From assembly GCA_007127595.1 (NCBI GenBank), contig SKZA01000064.1, positions 1-5,546 of the forward strand: DNA of 5,546 nucleotides. The letters are read 5' to 3'. Each line of letters opens with the position of its first letter. Positions within the stretch are counted from its first letter, which is position 1. A model generated the notes under the pieces. The model worked only from the letters and a program-made list of their open reading frames with translations, was not told the origin of the DNA and searched no databases. The stretch is from Kiritimatiellia bacterium. Lineage in GTDB: Bacteria; Verrucomicrobiota; Kiritimatiellia; SLAD01. Below, one piece after another: positions 1 through 5,546 of this stretch. A program made the position numbers and the translations under genes.

Positions 1-841
1 CGACCTGCAAACCGTTCCTCTTTCCTTCATCGCCATTGACGAAGCGCATTGCATCTCGGAGTGGGGCCACGATTTTCGACCGGACTATCTGAATCTGTGC
101 GAGGTCGTGAAGCATTTCCCCAACGTGCCTCGCACCGCCTTTACCGCGACGGCTACACTCAAGGTGCAGGCGGATATTATCCGCAAGCTTGCGTTGCGGA
201 ATCCGCACACCGTGCGCGCTTCCTTTAATCGGCCCAACCTCTATTACCAGGTCATCGAGAAGACAAACGTGGAACACCAGATTCTGCGCTTCATTCGATC
301 CCGCAAGCGGCAGCAAGGGATTGTCTATCGGACGCGACGCAGCGACGTCGAGGAAACCGCCAACATGTTGAAACAGTACGCGATACGCGCGCTCCCCTAT
401 CATGCCGGCATGGAGGATGAAAGGCGGACCCGCCACCAGGAACAGTTTGATCGCGGCGAAGCGGACATAATCGTGGCCACGATCGCGTTCGGCATGGGAA
501 TCGACAAGCCTAACATCCGGTACGTCTTGCACGGCGACCTCCCGAAAAACATTGAAGGCTATTATCAGGAGACCGGACGGGCGGGGCGGGACGGGGAGCC
601 CGCGCATTGTCTTCTCTTCTTCGGGCACTCGGATACTTCCACGATCCGTTATTTCATCCGACGGATGACCGATCCGCGCGTGCGCCAACACGCTTCGCAA
701 TGTCTGCAGGCCATGGTGCAGTACGGCTCCTCACGAATGTGTCGACGACGACAATTATTGGCGTATTTCGGCGAAACGTATTCGAAGCGTCGCTGCGGCA
801 TGTGCGACGCATGCCGGGGCTGGCGCATGAAAGCGCATTGA
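1..841 (+). CDS. recQ: RecQ-family ATP-dependent DNA helicase, 3' part (5' end outside window)
   Basis: RecQ helicases unwind DNA 3'->5' with ATP in recombination and replication-fork repair in the cytoplasm. The reading frame is open from base 2 to the TGA at 839-841, about 279 visible residues. Visible residues 13-16 are the DEAH box (motif II, bases 38-49), followed directly by the RecQ aromatic-rich loop (HCISEWGHDFRPDY). Next come motif III (TAFTATA, ~45-51), motif IV region with YHAGM (~133-137), motif V (ATIAFGMGIDKPN, ~159-171) and motif VI (YYQETGRAGRDG, ~187-198, arginine finger). Four cysteines (~247, 265, 268, 271; spacing C-x17-C-x2-C-x2-C) match the RecQ zinc module. Walker A lies upstream of the window. 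The protein stops eight residues after the last cysteine, so the winged-helix and HRDC domains of E. coli RecQ are missing. An in-frame GTG at 107 is internal, not a start. Family assignment is very secure; orthology to recQ itself is less so, because many bacteria carry extra short RecQ paralogues. Confidence 0.95.
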   Translation, partial: DLQTVPLSFIAIDEAHCISEWGHDFRPDYLNLCEVVKHFPNVPRTAFTATATLKVQADIIRKLALRNPHTVRASFNRPNLYYQVIEKTNVEHQILRFIRSRKRQQGIVYRTRRSDVEETANMLKQYAIRALPYHAGMEDERRTRHQEQFDRGEADIIVATIAFGMGIDKPNIRYVLHGDLPKNIEGYYQETGRAGRDGEPAHCLLFFGHSDTSTIRYFIRRMTDPRVRQHASQCLQAMVQYGSSRMCRRRQLLAYFGETYSKRRCGMCDACRGWRMKAH

Positions 842-859
842 TCCTATGAAGAGCATTCT

Positions 860-875
860 AACCACGCATAAACAC
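860..875 (+). repeat. Degenerate outlying copy of the AACCACGGATGAACAC repeat
   Basis: The 16 bases here match the outer end of the neighbouring inverted-repeat arms (reverse complement of the right arm, inner to base 1107) at 14 of 16 positions; the two differences are G to C and G to A. It lies about 40 bases upstream of the left arm in the same orientation. It may be a decayed extra unit of the same repeat family, or chance. Confidence 0.35.
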
Positions 876-899
876 AGCGCAGCATAGCCGCAACCAAGA

Positions 900-1115
900 G
901 AAGAGGGAACCACGGATGACACGGATTTTCACGGATGTTTTTCGTCCTTCATAAAAAATTGAAAGGGAAGTGATTGTGAAGCGTACTGCATAAAAGTGTG
1001 CACAAAAAAACAAGAAAATGACGGATTGCAGTACGGATTTCGAACGGGAGTTCCTTCTTCTCCTGAAACCGGCCAGCATCCGTGTCAATCAGTGTTCATC
1101 CGTGGTTCCAACTTC
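900..1115. repeat. Imperfect inverted-repeat element with CACGGAT units (MITE- or REP-like)
   Basis: The left arm (core 906-937) and right arm (core 1077-1109) are inverted copies: both read GGAACCACGGATGA from the outer edge and end in CACGGATG at the inner edge. Weaker matching extends outwards to about 900 and 1115 (GAAGNNGGAACC). Each arm is itself a short array. The left has CACGGAT at 911, 920 and 930; the right has ATCCGTG at 1078 and 1098 with a one-mismatch copy at 1088. The units are therefore spaced 9-10 bases apart. The ~139-base interior has no coding potential, so this is not an IS with its own transposase. Transcribed, it could fold into a long imperfect hairpin. I recall this motif as a dispersed repeat in environmental genomes of the Planctomycetota–Verrucomicrobiota type; mobility or function is not shown by the sequence. 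Confidence 0.75.
982..1035. repeat. Nested inverted repeat inside the intergenic element
   Basis: CGTACTGCA at 982-990 is the exact reverse complement of TGCAGTACG at 1027-1035, separated by 36 AT-rich bases that include the palindrome GTGCAC at 998-1003. It sits near the middle of the larger inverted repeat, so the whole element could fold as a long arm with an inner stem. Nine perfect base pairs could arise by chance at this distance, but the central, symmetric placement favours a real structural part. Confidence 0.5.
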
Positions 1116-1149
1116 CAAATTGAATTTAATCGCCTCTCGCGTCACTTCA

Positions 1150-1164
1150 CCCCCCCAAAAAAAA
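1150..1164 (+). repeat. C7A8 homopolymer tract upstream of the sirtuin gene
   Basis: Seven C residues (1150-1156) are followed directly by eight A residues (1157-1164), ending 40 bases before the sirtuin start codon. Such paired homopolymers are prone to slipped-strand length change and to sequencing error. The tract lies where promoter or leader elements would be expected, so length change could alter spacing there, but no flanking -35/-10 pair is clear enough to say so. Confidence 0.6.
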
Positions 1165-1204
1165 TACTTTGCGATCTTCTGTTCAAAAAGATTGGATATA
1201 AGGC

Positions 1205-1948
1205 GTGACAACGCTGTCCCCCATCATTGAGGCTCTGCGCGAGGCGAACGCCATTGCCGTCCTGACCGGTGCGGGTGTATCGAAAGAGAGCGGGATCCCG
1301 ACCTTTCGCGACGCGATGCAAGGACTGTGGGCCAAATACGATCCGGCCGAACTCGCCACGCCCGAAGCGTTCGCGCGCGATCCGGAAAAGGTCACGCGCT
1401 GGTACGACGAGCGGCGCCTCCGCTGTTCGGCCGCGCGGCCGAATCCCGGTCACCGCGCACTCGCGGACCTTCAAACATGGTGCGAGGAGCGCGGCACATC
1501 CTTTACACTCATCACACAAAATATCGATCGTTTTCATCAAGCCGCAGGCAGTCGCGACGTGATTGAATTGCACGGGACGATTTGGGTGTGGCGCTGCACG
1601 GACTGCGGCGACGAACAAGAGGAGCGCGGCGGACCATTTGAGCGATACCCCCCACGCTGCGCCTGCGGCGGATTCCGGCGCCCAGCCGTCGTGTGGTTCG
1701 GAGAAATGCTGCCCGAAGCCGCACTTCGCCGCGCATTTGAAGCCGCGGAAACCTGCGATCTCTTTCTCTCCATCGGCACAAGCGGCCTCGTCACGCCCGC
1801 CGCGGATCTGATCCATATCGCTCACCAGCACGGCGCCAAAACCGTGGAGATCAATACGGAACCCACACCCGCCACCGCGCTCACGGATTGGGCGCTACAC
1901 GCCCCGGCCAGCAATATCCTGCCTGAACTCGTCCATGCCATGGACTAA
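1205..1948 (+). CDS. cobB: NAD-dependent protein deacylase, class III sirtuin (CobB/Sir2 family)
   Basis: Sirtuins remove acyl groups from lysine using NAD+, giving nicotinamide and O-acyl-ADP-ribose; bacterial members act on cytoplasmic proteins such as acyl-CoA synthetases. The 247-residue protein is full length for bacterial CobB. It shows the NAD-binding GAGVSKESGIPTFRD (residues 22-36), QNIDRFH (105-111), catalytic His123 in ELHGT, zinc ligands Cys131/Cys134 and Cys152/Cys154, VVWFGEMLP (162-170) and GTSGLVTPAADL near the C-terminus. Tyr67 and Arg70 (YDER) match the class III pair that in E. coli CobB and human SIRT5 binds acidic acyl groups, so desuccinylase/demalonylase activity is plausible. 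The second zinc half-site is C-x-C rather than C-x2-C, which I believe is common in this bacterial branch. The start is GTG at 1205: a stop at 1199-1201 blocks any earlier in-frame start and the NAD motif needs this N-terminus. The only AAGG is one base from the GTG, too close for a normal ribosome site, so initiation may be weak or leaderless. Confidence 0.95.
   Translation: MTTLSPIIEALREANAIAVLTGAGVSKESGIPTFRDAMQGLWAKYDPAELATPEAFARDPEKVTRWYDERRLRCSAARPNPGHRALADLQTWCEERGTSFTLITQNIDRFHQAAGSRDVIELHGTIWVWRCTDCGDEQEERGGPFERYPPRCACGGFRRPAVVWFGEMLPEAALRRAFEAAETCDLFLSIGTSGLVTPAADLIHIAHQHGAKTVEINTEPTPATALTDWALHAPASNILPELVHAMD
1945..1948. other. Overlapping stop codons of convergent genes (CTAA)
   Basis: The sirtuin TAA occupies 1946-1948 on the plus strand, and the giant minus-strand gene ends with TAG read from 1947 down to 1945. 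The two genes therefore meet tail to tail with a 4-base overlap and no spacer. No GC hairpin with a T-run is visible within about 60 bases on either side, so transcripts from either gene would be expected to run some way antisense into the other unless Rho or collision stops them. Confidence 0.9.
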
Positions 1949-4900
1949 TTCAGGAATCGGGTCGGCGCGGCATAGAAGTTCGTCGGCGAAAGCGACCACG
2001 TCCAATTATTCGTTGTCGGACCTTGCGTGTAGATGACCACCGCATCGTCCGGACCAAACGGCTTGCCCGTCACCGCTTGCCCATTACTAAGCCGTCGCCA
2101 GAGGGTGTTATCGTAGTAGTACACCTCAGTCACCGCGCCCGATTGACGATTGTACGCCCACACCCAATCCGATAACCACGGAAACGAGCTACCCGCGAAT
2201 CCGGATTCGACCAGATTCATCTCGCTCGGATGCATGCGCCTCGGCAATCCGGCGCTCACCAGATTAAAGGCCCCGTTCCCCTGAATGGTTTGACTGATCG
2301 TGTTGGTCGGCACGCGCCCCACAAAGATGAAGTTGGCCTCGGTCACGTTGTCCGGCAGTTCAATGATGACGCCCTGATCCGAGGGCACGATCACATCATC
2401 GGCCGACCCGCTGCCGCCCACCGAATACTGCCACACCCCACTGCTGGCCAGCCAAACCTGTTGCGTGGCAACCTGTGTGTCGCCCCGTTCATACCATGTG
2501 ATGCGCGTTGCCAGACCGGGGATGGCGCCTCGCGGCAAATCCGACCCGAAGACATGGGCGACCGTGTTCGTGTCCGGCACACCGGGATACGCGACCCAAT
2601 TCTGGTTCGTGGTCAATCGGATCAGCTTGGCGACATATACTTCCTCGCTCACCAATCGCCCGGACGCATTGGACCAAGCCCCGAGGGGCGACGCGCGATA
2701 GAATCGCATCTCCCCGTTGGCCAGTCCGTTCAGTTCGTTCGTAAAGCTGGTTAATGTCGAAGGCGCGGTCACACGTTTGGCAAAGGTCCAATCGCCCGCG
2801 CCCGTGTAATCAAGGGCGTCCTGTCGGATCAAGTCATAGTCCAGACTCTCCAGCGTTTTGACCCCGAGACGGGCGGCTTCTTCCTGTCCGTTGACCAAGG
2901 CCTCGCCCTCCTCGATCTGCACATTCAACACCAAACCCGGATTGGGTATGAAATATTCCCCGCTATTCGTCGCCCGCCAAAAGACGTTGGTCATGAAGGG
3001 ACGCAACGACTCGGGAATAGTAGAATCGAAGACCACCTCCCAGTTCTCCGCCTGCTCCCCATCCAGCAGCCCTTCATCCGAGTCGCCGCCATGCGAGACC
3101 AGCACGATGTCCTGGAACCAATTTACGTCCGCGGCGGCCGAAAGATTGATGACGACGCGATCCGTCACCTGCATATCATCGGTCACATGAATCACCGGCC
3201 CGGGCGCCGCGTTGAATACCCGCGCGTCGATCTCGGCGTCGTTCGCAAGGACAAGATTTGTGGCGGTCAACCGCCCTTGCGCCGACTCGCCGAGGGCCGT
3301 GCTGACGCGCCCGGTAATCACCGCATTGCCGACAAAACCTGTGGCGTAGACGGCGGCGTCGGCGAAGACGACGAAATCGGCCTGGTTGGTTATACCGGAG
3401 AGGCGAAGCACGCCCTCTTCTACTCGGGTCGGGCCTGTGTGCCGCAGCGGCTCTTCCAACGTCAAATCGCCCACGCCCGTCTTGCGAAACGTGCCGGTTC
3501 CACGTAGCGCAAGCGTATCGTTCGTGGCGTGGGTATCTTGATCCATCCAAAGCGTGGCATTGTTGGTGACGAACCCTTGCAAACTGATCGCGTCGCCGCG
3601 CAACACACCGCCGCTGACCAGCGTGCCGCCGGCGTACGTGTTGGCGCCGGAAAGATGTAGCGTGCCGTCGCCCGACTTGGCCAACGCGCCCGCGCCCCCG
3701 ATAATCTCCGCATAGGTGATCGTATGGGTCGCATTCGGCACGTCGATCGTTCCTCCGTCGGCGAGAAGGGTTACGTCGCGCGTGGCGGCCAACGTCAGCG
3801 AATCCAGCGCGCGCAATGTGCCGCCGTCGAACGTGACGTCGCCCGATGCGCCGCCGAGATTGTTGTCATTCGATATCTGCGTGATGCCGCCGTTCAATTC
3901 CGTCCCGCCGGTATACGTGTTCACCTCCGTCAACGTCAGCGTGCCGGCATCGTTCTTGATGAGTTTGCCCGCGCCTGTGCCGATGATGGACTCGATGTTG
4001 ATCTGGCCCGCCCCTTGAACGGTCAGGTCAAAACCGGAACCGCTGATGGCCGTGGCGGAATTCAGGGTCAAGGTATGACTGGCCAACCGCGCGCCCACAC
4101 TGGCGTTGGCCGCGAGCGTAATCGGACCCGAGTACGTATTGACATGGGCGCTGTTGCCCCAAAGCGCCGCCGCCGTCGAACGGCCCGCTCCCGCCAGCGA
4201 GAGAGGTTCGTTAGCGATTGTAATTCCCTCCCGCAGCTCGAGCGTGGCGGATGTTGTCGTGTTGTCATCGCCCTCTACGATGGTCCCCTGCCCGACGCCG
4301 GCCGCCCCCAGCGCATGATCATGCGTGATGCGCAGCGTTCCGCGGCGCACGGTAATCTGGCCCGTATAGCCGGAGTTATCCCCGCCCAATACCAGCGTAC
4401 CCAACCCCTGCTCGCCCGAGGATTCGTTTCGGGCCGTCTTCAACAAATCGCCTGAACCGAGCAGGACGCCGTTATACGTCAAGACCCGGCCCAATTGCGC
4501 GCCGATGCGGCCTCCTTCCGGTCCGATCGTGAGTCCGCGATTCGCGTTGATCGTAAAACCACCTGTTGCATCGTCATCTCCTGTCACCGCATGCCGGTAC
4601 AGCATCCCGCCGTTGATGGTGAGATGGCCCGGAGTCAATCCGGCGGGAATCGTACCGAGCGAAGCGACCCCTCGAATGGTCAGGATACCCTCATTCACCA
4701 GCGTCGCGCCGGAATAGGTGCTCGTGATATCATTTAGAATCACTTGACCTTCGCCCACCTTCGTCAAGCTCGCCCCGGCCCCGCCCGATATCGGACCGGC
4801 CAACGCAAGGAGGGTACCGCTCTCCGCCCCTACGGCGGTTTCGGAAGCCAGCGTGATTTCATCCTCGTAGGTTCGTGTCGCCGTGGTGCCCACCGCCCGC

Positions 4901-5546
4901 AGCGCGCCTTGCCCTCCAGCGCCCATCCCGTTGAGCGTCAGTGGGGCCGTGCCGATGGAATAGGTACGGTTCGCCGAGGAGAATAGTTCCAGCGAACCTC
5001 CGTCTTCGACCGTCACTTCGCCCGCCGTGGCGAGCGCATTGCCCTGACGTAATCGAAGCGCGCCCGCCTCAATGAACACGTCACCCGTCATCGTGCTGCT
5101 CTGTGATTCGGACTGCGTAAAATAGAGCGTGCCGGGACCGCGCTTTCTGAGTGCCCCGCTGCCGCTATAGATCGCGCTGAAGGCTCCGGCCGCCATCTCC
5201 ATCACCGTGTCGGGCTCGACGATTTCCACCACGCCAACACCGCCCGCGACCAACTCAATATTCTTCGTGGTGGCCGAGTCGCCCCCCGTGTACCGCAGTA
5301 CGCCTTCTTCACCATCGCTTCCCAAGTAAACATGTACTTGGGTAACATCCGACATTTGCCCCAGCGGTTGCGCGTCGCTGGCCGCAATCCATTGGGATAT
5401 CTCCAGCACACCCTCTTCGACGCGGACCGGGCCAAAGAACGTGCTGTCACCGGTCAACCGCAGCGTCCCCTCGCCTAACTTCGTCAATGCGCGGTCGCCG
5501 CCTGTTTGAGTCACTGGACCGGAAAGCGCCAACAGGCGTCCGCCCA
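1945..5546 (-). CDS. Giant secreted/surface protein with autotransporter-associated beta-strand repeats (5' end outside window)
   Basis: The frame is open from the right window edge to TAG at 1947-1945, about 1,199 residues. The apparent TTG start at 5532 is internal: the frame continues upstream as GGRL, and the protein enters mid-repeat. At least seven repeats follow the pattern of the autotransporter-associated beta-strand family (TIGR02601/PF12951): an L-x-K-x-G-x-GTL-x-L strand, about 8-15 residues, then T/Y-x-G-x-T-x-V-x-x-G-x-L. These normally stack into a right-handed beta-helix passenger. Numbering from the Leu at 5532, repeats span ~14-713, a non-repeat beta-rich segment ~714-860, and a distinct C-terminal region ~960-1195. 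No cysteine occurs in the visible part and Gly/Thr/Ala/Asn/Ser dominate, as in exported passengers. There is no 12-strand autotransporter barrel (the end is TRFLN, with no terminal aromatic), no PEP-CTERM-like hydrophobic helix and no LPxTG. Export signal, promoter and total length cannot be judged. Likely an adhesin or surface-layer protein; the ligand is unknown. Confidence 0.9.
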   Translation of the reverse strand, partial: GGRLLALSGPVTQTGGDRALTKLGEGTLRLTGDSTFFGPVRVEEGVLEISQWIAASDAQPLGQMSDVTQVHVYLGSDGEEGVLRYTGGDSATTKNIELVAGGVGVVEIVEPDTVMEMAAGAFSAIYSGSGALRKRGPGTLYFTQSESQSSTMTGDVFIEAGALRLRQGNALATAGEVTVEDGGSLELFSSANRTYSIGTAPLTLNGMGAGGQGALRAVGTTATRTYEDEITLASETAVGAESGTLLALAGPISGGAGASLTKVGEGQVILNDITSTYSGATLVNEGILTIRGVASLGTIPAGLTPGHLTINGGMLYRHAVTGDDDATGGFTINANRGLTIGPEGGRIGAQLGRVLTYNGVLLGSGDLLKTARNESSGEQGLGTLVLGGDNSGYTGQITVRRGTLRITHDHALGAAGVGQGTIVEGDDNTTTSATLELREGITIANEPLSLAGAGRSTAAALWGNSAHVNTYSGPITLAANASVGARLASHTLTLNSATAISGSGFDLTVQGAGQINIESIIGTGAGKLIKNDAGTLTLTEVNTYTGGTELNGGITQISNDNNLGGASGDVTFDGGTLRALDSLTLAATRDVTLLADGGTIDVPNATHTITYAEIIGGAGALAKSGDGTLHLSGANTYAGGTLVSGGVLRGDAISLQGFVTNNATLWMDQDTHATNDTLALRGTGTFRKTGVGDLTLEEPLRHTGPTRVEEGVLRLSGITNQADFVVFADAAVYATGFVGNAVITGRVSTALGESAQGRLTATNLVLANDAEIDARVFNAAPGPVIHVTDDMQVTDRVVINLSAAADVNWFQDIVLVSHGGDSDEGLLDGEQAENWEVVFDSTIPESLRPFMTNVFWRATNSGEYFIPNPGLVLNVQIEEGEALVNGQEEAARLGVKTLESLDYDLIRQDALDYTGAGDWTFAKRVTAPSTLTSFTNELNGLANGEMRFYRASPLGAWSNASGRLVSEEVYVAKLIRLTTNQNWVAYPGVPDTNTVAHVFGSDLPRGAIPGLATRITWYERGDTQVATQQVWLASSGVWQYSVGGSGSADDVIVPSDQGVIIELPDNVTEANFIFVGRVPTNTISQTIQGNGAFNLVSAGLPRRMHPSEMNLVESGFAGSSFPWLSDWVWAYNRQSGAVTEVYYYDNTLWRRLSNGQAVTGKPFGPDDAVVIYTQGPTTNNWTWSLSPTNFYAAPTRFLN
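2023..2607 (-). other. Tandemly duplicated aromatic-rich C-terminal module of the giant protein
   Basis: Within the last ~220 residues, two units of about 85 residues align at a near-constant offset of 110-112. Unit A (2607-2353) and unit B (2271-2023) share the order: N-W/L-V near the start with a following G-V/L-P, a W-x-Y/W-Y strand, then V-W/Y-L/Y, then V/L-W followed by a Gly, then a P-x-D-x-x-V-I/V-I strand. Paired residues are N978/N1090, V1026/V1137, W1034/W1145, D1052/D1162 and V1055/V1165, numbering from the Leu at 5532. The connector carries VGRVPTNTISQTI. I recall similar tails on secreted proteins of Verrucomicrobiota and Kiritimatiellota, but know no named function. Its terminal position suggests anchoring, capping or secretion. 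Confidence 0.6.
3394..5493 (-). repeat. Seven autotransporter-type beta-strand repeats in the giant protein
   Basis: The repeats read, in coding order: LTKLGEGTLRL...VRVEEGVLEI (5493-5395), LRKRGPGTLYF...FIEAGALRL (5157-5041), LTKVGEGQVIL...LVNEGILTI (4773-4669), LLKTARN...GTLVLGG...VRRGTLRI (4452-4306, with an 8-residue insertion), LIKNDAGTLTL...LNGGITQI (3969-3853), LAKSGDGTLHL...LVSGGVLRG (3690-3583) and FRKTGVGDLTL...RVEEGVLRL (3495-3394). Half-copies such as NTYSGPITL near 4138 lie between them. Spacing is irregular (~65-155 residues), with less conserved beta-strand rungs between. The first and last share VEEGVL, and their DNA (3409-3435 and 5407-5433) is identical at 22 of 27 bases, while other copies are diverged. 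Confidence 0.85.

Larger units (their letters stand above)
842..1204. other. Non-coding intergenic region with repeats
   Basis: This 363-base gap between the helicase and the sirtuin holds no credible gene. Short ORFs on both strands merely read through the repeat sequences and show no domain. Its second half is clearly more AT-rich than the flanking genes. It contains an imperfect inverted repeat with a nested one, an outlying degenerate repeat copy near 860, and a C7A8 tract. I see no convincing rho-independent terminator (GC hairpin plus T-run) after the helicase stop and no well-spaced sigma-70 promoter before the sirtuin. The sirtuin promoter presumably lies somewhere in 1110-1200. Confidence 0.7.

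Noticed and set aside
906..942. Rho-independent terminator for recQ ending in TTTTT at 938-942
   Set aside because: The bases before the T-run are direct CACGGAT repeats and do not form a compact GC stem on their own; the only pairing partner is the distant right arm.
959..994. Possible promoter with TTGAAA at 959
   Set aside because: No -10-like hexamer falls at 16-19 bases; the nearest AT-rich box is too far away.
858..1088. 76-codon minus-strand and 70-codon plus-strand frames in the intergenic region
   Set aside because: They are translations of the repeat arms themselves (for example IRGS-type strings); such frames are typical spurious calls from this kind of repeat.
900..1115. CRISPR array or insertion sequence
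   Set aside because: The units are only 7 bases with 2-3 base gaps and inverted arms, not long direct repeats with spacers, and there is no transposase or cas gene in the window.
1169..1202. Possible sirtuin promoter with TTGCGA at 1169 and TATAAG at 1197
   Set aside because: The spacing between the two boxes is 22 bases, and a start 6-7 bases after TATAAG would fall inside the coding sequence, so it is not a credible sigma-70 promoter.
1142..1831. 229-codon open frame on the minus strand opposite the sirtuin
   Set aside because: It lies wholly antisense to a strongly supported sirtuin, shows no recognisable domain, and is Arg/Ala/Cys-rich as expected of the reverse of GC-rich coding DNA.
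3724..4455. 243-codon open frame on the plus strand inside the giant gene
   Set aside because: It is antisense to the beta-strand repeats, Arg/Gln/Gly-rich and without motifs; a shadow of the real minus-strand gene. The same holds for the plus-strand frames at 2230-2754 and 3091-3507.

Overview
The window suggests a Gram-negative, GC-rich environmental bacterium. The best guess is the Planctomycetota–Verrucomicrobiota–Kiritimatiellota group, at moderate-to-low confidence. Three things point there: a very large autotransporter-type beta-strand-repeat protein with no visible barrel, a C-terminal aromatic module of a style I associate with Verrucomicrobiota and Kiritimatiellota secreted proteins, and a non-coding repeat built on the CACGGAT / ATCCGTG motif that I recall being scattered through such genomes. 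None of this could be checked by database search here.

Layout. Positions 1-841 (+) hold the 3' part of a RecQ-family DNA helicase, entering at the DEAH box and ending just after the zinc-binding cysteines, so the winged-helix and HRDC domains are absent. Positions 842-1204 are non-coding. They carry an imperfect inverted repeat (about 900-1115) whose arms each hold three CACGGAT-type units about 10 bp apart, a second inverted repeat nested inside it, an outlying degenerate copy near 860, and a C7A8 tract just upstream of the next gene. Positions 1205-1948 (+) hold a complete class III sirtuin (CobB-like NAD-dependent lysine deacylase). Positions 1945-5546 (-) hold the C-terminal ~1,199 residues of a giant, cysteine-free, secreted-type protein whose start lies beyond the window.

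The sirtuin and the giant gene converge and share a CTAA tetranucleotide in which both stop codons overlap. No intrinsic terminator is visible between them.

No pathway links the three genes: DNA repair, protein deacylation and a surface or secreted protein look like ordinary neighbours. The two parts least explained by known families are the C-terminal region of the giant protein, which appears to be a tandem duplication of an ~85-residue aromatic-rich unit where a membrane barrel or sorting signal would be expected, and the palindromic intergenic repeat.
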